Shown here one piece after another: positions 9,304 through 15,320 of a stretch of DNA of 64,000 nt. Origin of the DNA: Sphingobium sp. KCTC 72723 (lineage in GTDB: Bacteria; Pseudomonadota; Alphaproteobacteria; Sphingomonadales; Sphingomonadaceae); NCBI RefSeq assembly GCF_014280435.1, contig NZ_CP060388.1:2927501-2991500 (forward strand), read 5' to 3'. The position numbers were made by a program, and so were the translations under genes. Every line of letters starts with the position of its first letter. Position 1 is the stretch's first letter. Under the pieces are notes generated by a model. The model made no database searches. It saw only the letters and a list, made by a program, of their open reading frames with translations, and was not told the DNA's origin.

Positions 9304-9810
9304 ATGTTACCCAGTATCGATCTGCGCATCGCCAATGTTATAAAGGCGCTGGAGCAGGTCATCCTGCCCGCGCTCATGCCGCGCGAACGGCTCGCCAGGG
9401 ACCAGATCAACCTGTGTATCGGCCATCTGCGGATGATCGGCGAACAATGGCGCTGGGCCGCCGCGTTCGAGAACGGGTCGTTTCACGCGATGATCGCGCT
9501 GGCCAAGGCTATGCAGGCGTCGGTCGACCCGTTCTACGCCGATGAACTGGCGGCGGCGATCATGTCGGCCGACGCGATAGAGGGGGGTGATCTGGCCACC
9601 GTGGAACATGGCATCGTTGCGCTGGGCGGTTTAATCGACCGCATCATCCTGGGCGAGGATGGGCAGTTTCCGCTGGCCCCCGAACTCTGGGACGCGGTGC
9701 TGACCTATGGCGAGAGGCAGGCGACGCGCGAGCGGACATGGTTTGCGGCGACCGGGCTTGACCCTGACCGGCATGAATTGCCCGGCATTGCGGAGATGAT
9801 GACCCGATGA
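9304..9810 (+). CDS. Cassette protein C': 168-aa alpha-helical protein, unknown function (copy 2)
   Basis: A paralogue of the product at 6631-7143, starting MLPSIDLRIANVIKALEQVI and sharing the LARDQ and late RERTWF-x-A motifs. GGAGG (9290-9294) lies 9 nt upstream of ATG 9304, and the start follows the kinase stop by 3 nt, the same spacing as in copy 1. The preserved order and spacing show that the whole A-B-C block was duplicated as a unit. Its stop overlaps the start of the PrpD-family gene (ATGA), so translation continues into the next enzyme. Confidence 0.8.
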   Translation: MLPSIDLRIANVIKALEQVILPALMPRERLARDQINLCIGHLRMIGEQWRWAAAFENGSFHAMIALAKAMQASVDPFYADELAAAIMSADAIEGGDLATVEHGIVALGGLIDRIILGEDGQFPLAPELWDAVLTYGERQATRERTWFAATGLDPDRHELPGIAEMMTR

Positions 9811-11234
9811 AGCATGAAAGCCCGGTCCTGCCACAGGATGATCCCGCAGGATTGTTGGCGCAGATGGTGGCGCATACCCGTTATGAGGATATTCCCGCCG
9901 ACGTTATCGACCTGGCCAAGCGCGCGATTCTGGATACGCTGGCCGTCACTATCGCAGGATCCGGCTGGGAAGTTGCGCCCGCCATCGCCGATCAGGTAGC
10001 GGAATGGGGCGGGACGCCGCAGGCGCGGGTGCTGGTGCATGGCCATGCGGTTCCTGCGCCCATCGCCGCGTTTGCCAATGGGGTAATGGCCCGCGCCATC
10101 GATATGGGTGATGTCCATGAAACCGGCGGCCATGTCACCGAATGGAATGTCCCGGCGATGCTGTCCGTCCTGGGCATCGCGCCGGGGCCGGTCAGCGGGC
10201 GCGATTTCCTGACCGCTTATGTGACCGGCGCGGAAGTGGGCGTGCGTGCGAGCGCTGCGCTGAACCTTGTCCGTTATCACACTAATTGGGGGATGCCGGG
10301 CGAATGGAACGGCCCGCTCTGCGCCGCCGCGTCGGTCGCGCGCATCCTGGGCATGGATGCGGACGAGACATGGAACGCGATGGGCATGGCCTATACTGTC
10401 CATGGCATGTCGGAATATAATAAATATTCCGAAGGCACGCAGATGGCGCGGGTCCAGCATAGTTTTGCGGGCGATACGGCGGTCAAGGCCGCGTTGCTGA
10501 CGCGGCGCGGAGTGACGGCCCCGCGCGGTATCTTTCAGGGCGTACCAAGCGGCATATTGCGCCATATCGCGTGGGACGATGTGCGGCCCGAATTGCTGAC
10601 CGACGGGCTGGGCACGCGCTGGCAACTGGCAGAGGGGCGTTCGATGAAGCCCTATTCGGCGTGCAAGTTCACGCATAGTTTCATCGCCAGCACTGCCACG
10701 ATCATGCAGGGCGAAGGGCTGGACTGGCGCGATATCGACCGGATCGATTGTATTGGCAGCACTAGTCCGCGCATGACGTTCGAACCTGCCGCCGCAAAAT
10801 GGAACCCGGGCACCGTTGCGCAAGCCATGTTCAGCGCGCCCTATACAATTGCGACGGCGGCGATGACGGGCGGCTTTTTCCTTCAGGATTTGCACGCCGA
10901 CCTGATGATGGATGATGACCGCCGCGCGCTGATGCAGCGGGTGCATATCCTGTGCGATCCCGATCATGTCGATCAGTTTGAAGGGTTCAGCGTCGCGATC
11001 ACCATGCAGGACGGTCGCCGCTTCGCCCATGTCACGCCCTATGTGAAGGGGCATAGCCGCAATCCGATGACGTGGGATGATCTGGCCGACAAGCTGGCCC
11101 GTTGCGCGCCCTTTGCAGCGATAGCCTTGCCACAGGTCAAGCTCGACCGGCTCGTCGCGCTGTGCCGCGATATGGAGCAGGTCGATGACATGACCGCGCT
11201 GATCGATTGCCTGACCCCCTCTCACCCCGCTTGA
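9807..11234 (+). CDS. MmgE/PrpD-family protein
   Basis: A 475-aa member of the MmgE/PrpD family (2-methylcitrate dehydratase, cis-aconitate decarboxylase IRG1, iminodisuccinate epimerase). The N-terminal all-helical domain includes the ALDTLAVTIAG-type segment near residues 35-45 and GDVHETGGHVTEWN near residue 95; the lid domain includes KPYSACKFTHSFI near residue 280. Length is normal. Family members act by dehydration, epimerisation or decarboxylation of carboxylic acids. Coupling to the duplicated cassette by an ATGA overlap implies that it works on a product of that pathway rather than in propionate metabolism, because no prpB or prpC lies nearby. The reaction is not determinable. Confidence 0.9.
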   Translation: MKHESPVLPQDDPAGLLAQMVAHTRYEDIPADVIDLAKRAILDTLAVTIAGSGWEVAPAIADQVAEWGGTPQARVLVHGHAVPAPIAAFANGVMARAIDMGDVHETGGHVTEWNVPAMLSVLGIAPGPVSGRDFLTAYVTGAEVGVRASAALNLVRYHTNWGMPGEWNGPLCAAASVARILGMDADETWNAMGMAYTVHGMSEYNKYSEGTQMARVQHSFAGDTAVKAALLTRRGVTAPRGIFQGVPSGILRHIAWDDVRPELLTDGLGTRWQLAEGRSMKPYSACKFTHSFIASTATIMQGEGLDWRDIDRIDCIGSTSPRMTFEPAAAKWNPGTVAQAMFSAPYTIATAAMTGGFFLQDLHADLMMDDDRRALMQRVHILCDPDHVDQFEGFSVAITMQDGRRFAHVTPYVKGHSRNPMTWDDLADKLARCAPFAAIALPQVKLDRLVALCRDMEQVDDMTALIDCLTPSHPA

Positions 11235-11252
11235 CCTTTCCCCAAGGAGATT

Positions 11253-12350
11253 ATGATGAAGGCCGCCATACTCAACGCGCTCGATGGCACGTTCCAGATC
11301 GAGAATATCGACATCGACACGCCGCGCGGGCGCGAGGTTCTGGTCGAGGTCAAGGCGTCGGGCCTGTGCCATTCCGACCTGCATTTTGCCGAGCAGGATT
11401 TCGGCGTGCCGTTGCCCGCCGTGCTGGGGCATGAACTGGCCGGTGTCGTCCTGGCGATTGGCCCGGAAGTGCGCGAATTTGCCGTGGGCGATCATGTGGT
11501 GGGGTCGCTGATCCAGTTTTGTGGCCATTGCCGCGCTTGCATCGGCGGCAAGACCTATCAATGCACCCATCCGGAAGAAACGCTGCGCGACGATCCCGCA
11601 CACGCCCACCGCCTGACCCGTAATGGCGAGGGCGTGGCCCAGGTGTTCGGCACCGGCGCCTTTGCCGAACGTGCGCTGGTGCATGAAAATCAGCTGGCCA
11701 TCGTGCCCAAGGAACTGCCCTTCGCTCAAGCGTCCCTGCTGGGTTGTGGCACGATCACCGGCGCTGGCGCGGCGATCAACACGGCGTCGGTCCGGCCGGG
11801 CGATACGGTTGCGGTCATTGGCATCGGCGGCGTTGGGCTGAACGTGATTTCGGGCGCGCAACTGGCCGGGGCCGCGCGGATCGTGGCGATCGACAGGCAG
11901 CCCAAGAAGGAGGAACTGGCGCGCCGGTTCGGGGCCACTGATTTCATCGATGCGTCGGCGGGCGACAGCGTTGCCGCGCTCCAAGCGCTGATCCCCGGCG
12001 GCGTGGACCATGCGTTCGAAGTGGTCGGCATCAAGGCGACGTCTGAACAGGCAATCAAGATGGTTCGCAAGGGTGGCGGCGCCTATCTGATCGGGGTCCA
12101 TGCGCCGACCAGCACGATCGACGTCAATGTGACGGTCGACTTGCTGACCAATCAGGTCGATCTGCGCGGCGTTTATATGGGGTCATCCAATATCAAGCAT
12201 GACATACCGATGTATGCCCGGCTCTATCTGGAAGGAAAACTCAACCTGGACGATCTGATTTCGCGCGAGATCAACTTGGCCGACATCAATGAGGCCTATG
12301 AGGAACTCAAAGGAGGATCCATCGCCCGCAGCGTCATCACATCTTTCTAG
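11253..12350 (+). CDS. Zinc-dependent alcohol dehydrogenase (MDR superfamily)
   Basis: A 365-aa medium-chain dehydrogenase. The catalytic zinc is held by Cys in GLCHSDLHF and by the LGHELAG motif. Structural-zinc cysteines are visible around CGHCRACIGGKTYQC, and the NAD-binding GIGGVGLN motif lies near residue 190. It belongs to the class III/aryl-alcohol type that oxidises primary alcohols to aldehydes. AAGGAG at 11244-11249 fits ATG 11253 or ATG 11256. As the last gene of the run it could supply aldehyde to the dehydrogenase at 449-1957, though that is only inferred from proximity. A large hairpin follows the stop. Confidence 0.93.
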   Translation: MMKAAILNALDGTFQIENIDIDTPRGREVLVEVKASGLCHSDLHFAEQDFGVPLPAVLGHELAGVVLAIGPEVREFAVGDHVVGSLIQFCGHCRACIGGKTYQCTHPEETLRDDPAHAHRLTRNGEGVAQVFGTGAFAERALVHENQLAIVPKELPFAQASLLGCGTITGAGAAINTASVRPGDTVAVIGIGGVGLNVISGAQLAGAARIVAIDRQPKKEELARRFGATDFIDASAGDSVAALQALIPGGVDHAFEVVGIKATSEQAIKMVRKGGGAYLIGVHAPTSTIDVNVTVDLLTNQVDLRGVYMGSSNIKHDIPMYARLYLEGKLNLDDLISREINLADINEAYEELKGGSIARSVITSF

Positions 12351-12361
12351 GTGAGGCGAGA

Positions 12362-12413
12362 GGATGTGCTGCCCTTGGCCGTGCGTGCATATGCGCTCGG
12401 CCGGGCAGCATCC
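12362..12413 (+). terminator. Long inverted repeat ending the cassette operon, probable terminator
   Basis: The arms GGATGTGCTGCCC and GGGCAGCATCC pair around an inner GGCC/GGCC segment. There is no T-run, only CCTAAAA, so this may be a Rho-assisted terminator or an mRNA 3'-stabilising hairpin. Confidence 0.5.
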
Positions 12414-12508
12414 CCTAAAAGCTATGGACGTCGATTGGGTCATTCACTCGATCGATGGTAGTGCAACAGGGCCAGGGTATGAACCGCCCTGCCGCAGCAA
12501 TCGCATAG

Positions 12509-13300
12509 ATGAGCCGCATGTCACAGAACAAGCATATTTTGCCGACAAAGCGCATTCATAATTTCCGAGATTATGGCGGCTATACGGTTCGAGGCGGTGG
12601 CCGTTTAAGACCTGCCATGCTCTTTCGTTCGGGTGAACATTCCAAAGCCACCACATCTGACCTGGCACTCGTTGACGACTTGGCTCTCAAGGCTATGATC
12701 GATTTGCGCAGTCTGGATGAGCGCGTTGCAAAGCCCAATCGCTACAGCGTCTCCAGTCGGGCAAAAATTCTATTTTCTGATAGCTATATTCATGCCCGTC
12801 CACCCCATGAGGCAATTATGGACGTTGCCGCTACACCGCAAATGGTCCGTGCGCGCCTCTTGGAATATTATAGAATCAGTCCTTTCAAACCAGAGCAAAT
12901 TAATTGCCTTCGTCTCTATTTTTCAGCGTTGATCGAAACTGATGGGGCGACATTGGTGCATTGTGCCGCCGGAAAGGACAGGACGGGTATAGCCGTTGCG
13001 CTGTTCCACAAAATCATTGGGGTGGAGATCGGCGATATATTCGCCGACTATCTTCTAACTAATGAGGCAGGGGATTTGAACGACCGCATCGCTTCATTTG
13101 GCTATAGCGTGCGCGCGCATCTAGGGGATGATCTGAGCGAAGAAACCCTGAGAATAAGTTTGTCGGTAGAAGAGCAATATCTCAATGAAATGTTCAAATC
13201 TATATATATTCAGCATGAATCAATCGAAGAATATTTTCGCAAAATATTAAAATTTGATAATTGCCAAATAGATTATCTTATGAATAAATTTGTTGTTTAG
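12509..13300 (+). CDS. Tyrosine-protein phosphatase, PtpB/Y_phosphatase3 type, cytoplasmic
   Basis: A 263-aa protein with the N-terminal RNFRDYGGY-like motif (HNFRDYGGYTV), the LIDLRS-type strand (MIDLRSLDE) and the P-loop HCAAGKDRTG, with nucleophile Cys at about 152 and Arg at about 158. These mark the Cx5R phosphatase family, which also includes lipid and inositol phosphatases. No signal peptide. ATG 12518 is an alternative start; neither has a clear ribosome site. The gene is notably AT-rich, especially its last 100 codons, compared with the very GC-rich neighbours, which suggests acquisition by transfer. It is flanked by AT-rich non-coding DNA and a broken esterase. Confidence 0.85.
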   Translation: MSRMSQNKHILPTKRIHNFRDYGGYTVRGGGRLRPAMLFRSGEHSKATTSDLALVDDLALKAMIDLRSLDERVAKPNRYSVSSRAKILFSDSYIHARPPHEAIMDVAATPQMVRARLLEYYRISPFKPEQINCLRLYFSALIETDGATLVHCAAGKDRTGIAVALFHKIIGVEIGDIFADYLLTNEAGDLNDRIASFGYSVRAHLGDDLSEETLRISLSVEEQYLNEMFKSIYIQHESIEEYFRKILKFDNCQIDYLMNKFVV

Positions 13301-13438
13301 ATTATGAAAATTGAATTTTGAATATTTTGGATTTTTCCTGCTTGATTTGTGATTCAAGGCCCTGGGCTGGCGAATAAAAGTGGCCGGTGTGTAGTAAATA
13401 ATGGCGCGATGCTTAAAAATCAAAACTGCGATTGTGGA
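13301..13438. other. AT-rich non-coding gap
   Basis: Low-GC DNA between the phosphatase and the convergent esterase remnant. I see no gene, hairpin with T-run or repeat. Confidence 0.6.
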
Positions 13439-14149
13439 CTAGGAAAGGTCGAGCATTCGGCGGAGCCAGTGCGACGCGCGTTCAATCGCTGCGTCGGCGG
13501 TTGGAGCTTCTCCTGCCATGAACTGAAACACATGTTGCTCATCTGGATAGATCTCTAACGTCGTTTCGATGCCAACGGCACGCGCCTTTGTGGCCAAAGC
13601 ATGACTGTCGTCGAGAAGAACGTCGTCGCCGCCGACCTGGATCAAGATCGGAGGGAGGCCCGTCAGATCGGCATGCAGCGGATTAGCCGTTGGATCATGG
13701 CGATCGCCGTCGGGTCCCAGCAGCAGCGCGATGAACTGGAGCGTGGCATCGCGGGAACCGAGGCGATCACGCTGGGCATTGCTTGTGTAGGATTCGCCCT
13801 TCGCTTCTGTATCAAGATAGGGTGCCATCGCCATTCCTGCCGCAGGCAGAGGCATATTGCGATCCCGTGCACTCAGCATTCCCGATAGCACCAGCGCGCG
13901 CCCGGCAGAATCTCCCACAAACGCGATGCAGGAACGATCAAAAGCCCGGTCGAGCAGCCAGTGATAGGCGGCGACAGCATCCTCGACGGGACCTGGATGG
14001 GAATTTTCCGGTGCGCGGCGATAATCGACGATCAGGGCATCGCACCCGACGGCCTTGGCGAAATGGCCATAGAGTTTGCGATGCGAGTACATCGAGCCCA
14101 GAACATAGCTGCCGCCAGGTAGGCATAGCAGGATATGACTGAGGATCGG
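13439..14149 (-). pseudogene. Alpha/beta-hydrolase (HSL-type esterase), 5'-truncated remnant
   Basis: From ATG 14092 the frame gives 217 aa with DYRRAPE, the nucleophile elbow GDSAG, the Asp strand VGGDDVLLDD and catalytic His (DEQH), all in hormone-sensitive-lipase order. The oxyanion-hole segment, which must precede DYRRAPE, lies upstream of that ATG: the open frame continues to at least 14149 and encodes LPGGSYVLGS where HGGGFVLGS is expected. No ATG, GTG or TTG start exists in that upstream stretch. The elbow continues as GDSAGR instead of the usual GDSAGG. I infer a gene that lost its N-terminal 60-70 residues and is decaying. Confidence 0.7.
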
Positions 14150-14406
14150 TGTCGAATGCGGGATCCCCTCATTCTGCGAATAAATGACTGATAAAAAGGG
14201 ATAATATGACTTACGAAGGGGTCTCGATCGACGCCGATCTATAGGGCGGCGCGGGCTTACAAACCGCTCTAGATCAATGCCTTAGCTAGATTCTGCCGGC
14301 GTTCCGCCTTCGACGCCGATCCTCATTTGCTGAAACAACGCGCGACCACGCAACCGCTGCCCGATCCTCAACTCCTAATTTAGTATGAGAAATAGATCAA
14401 CGCGAC
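14150..14406. other. Non-coding gap with one copy of the TAGTATGAGAAATA motif
   Basis: No convincing gene is seen. It contains the 14-mer at 14381-14394, which recurs in front of the TBDR 2 gene. Short open stretches on the minus strand have no recognisable motif. Confidence 0.5.
14381..14394 (+). promoter_or_regulatory. Candidate operator, copy 1 (TAGTATGAGAAATA)
   Basis: This 14-mer is identical to 15281-15294, exactly 900 bp away, just outside each end of the FadR-type regulator gene. The GTATGA core resembles half of the AATTGGTATACCAATT operators of UxuR/ExuR-like regulators. A regulatory role is inferred. Confidence 0.35.
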
Positions 14407-15153
14407 CTAAGACATGCCAGCATCGGCGGACGCGTTGCGGATCAGTGCGAGCATCTTCAACCGGGCTTCCTCACCGTCGCCGCGCATGATCGCGTCGAAC
14501 ACGGCGTCATGGTCTGGCATCGGATCTCGGGATTCCTTGCGCTCGTCGCGTGCGAAGCGGGTGGTCCAGGCAACCACCGCCGTAACCGACGTTGCCAGGG
14601 TAGTGAGCGATTCGTTGCGCGTTGCGAGCAAGATTAGTCGATGGAAGCTTTGGTCCGCGGCGCGCCCCTCAAAGGTTTGCAGTCCGAAACGGCGCATTTC
14701 TTCCAGAGCATGGCCCATGCGCGAAATGTCCTGCCCGTCGCGTCGCAGCGCCGCGAATTGAGCGGCCGCCGGTTCCACCACCACGCGCAGTTCGAATATG
14801 TCCCGCAGGAATTGCGGCGTCGGTCCAGCCTCGAACATCCATGCGAGCACGTCGAGATCCAGCATGTTCCACCGCAGTCTATCGTTGATGCGGGTGCCGC
14901 TCTTGGTTCGGCTATAGACCAGCCCCTTGGCGGAAAGGACGCGGACGGCCTCGCGATAGGCGGTGCGCGATACCCCCTGTTCAGCGCTATATCGTTCCTC
15001 GCCCGGCAGGATGTCGCCTGGCTGATAACGGCCACCAACGATAGCAATCCCCAGATCATGGGCGATCCGGTCATGCACTGCCCGTTGTGGGGGATTGGAC
15101 GGGCGGGAAAGGGGGTGGTCGTCGTCTTGCATCATCCCGCCTTGCTCGCCCAT
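14407..15153 (-). CDS. FadR-subfamily GntR transcriptional regulator (FCD domain)
   Basis: A 248-aa regulator. The winged-helix DNA-binding domain occupies about residues 22-95, with PGDILPGEE and the recognition helix VSRTAYREAVRVLSAKGLV. The all-helical FCD ligand-binding domain (about 105-240) starts at FLRDIFELRVVVEPAAA and keeps the metal-site Asp/His pattern, including the FHRLILLATRNESL segment and a late PDHDAVFDAI. FCD regulators commonly sense sugar acids or carboxylates. It is divergent from the TBDR 2/GH39/dehydratase operon and so probably represses it until an acid-sugar effector appears. M7 or M8 may be the real start. Confidence 0.92.
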   Translation of the reverse strand: MGEQGGMMQDDDHPLSRPSNPPQRAVHDRIAHDLGIAIVGGRYQPGDILPGEERYSAEQGVSRTAYREAVRVLSAKGLVYSRTKSGTRINDRLRWNMLDLDVLAWMFEAGPTPQFLRDIFELRVVVEPAAAQFAALRRDGQDISRMGHALEEMRRFGLQTFEGRAADQSFHRLILLATRNESLTTLATSVTAVVAWTTRFARDERKESRDPMPDHDAVFDAIMRGDGEEARLKMLALIRNASADAGMS

Positions 15154-15191
15154 ACTGCCTTGGTCGTCAAGATCGATCGGCTAAGTCCATA

Positions 15192-15208
15192 TAATTGGTA
15201 TGAGGAAA
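15192..15208 (+). promoter_or_regulatory. Candidate operator resembling a UxuR/ExuR half-site
   Basis: TAATTGGTATGAGGAAA lies between the divergent regulator and TBDR 2. The first nine bases of AATTGGTAT match the UxuR/ExuR-type consensus AATTGGTATACCAATT, and the GGTATGAG core is shared with the 14-mer at 15281. Binding is inferred. Confidence 0.35.
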
Positions 15209-15280
15209 AAGACAGAATTTTTGCATCATGCAATTACTCCGTCAAATTATGGCTTGAAACCCGCCTCAACACACGTCATC

Positions 15281-15294
15281 TAGTATGAGAAATA
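15281..15294 (+). promoter_or_regulatory. Candidate operator, copy 2 (TAGTATGAGAAATA)
   Basis: Identical to the 14-mer at 14381-14394. It lies 27 nt before the TBDR 2 start, where a repressor would block transcription of the operon. The ATG inside it is in frame with the receptor but is not the likely start. Confidence 0.4.
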
Positions 15295-15320
15295 AAAAAC
15301 GACTCAAAGGGGATGCTTCA

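Noticed and set aside
9705..12101. Very long minus-strand open frame (798 codons) opposite the PrpD and alcohol dehydrogenase genes
   Set aside because: It is antisense to two well-supported genes with clear motifs, and its own translation is Arg/His/Asp-rich without any family motif. This is a GC-rich shadow.
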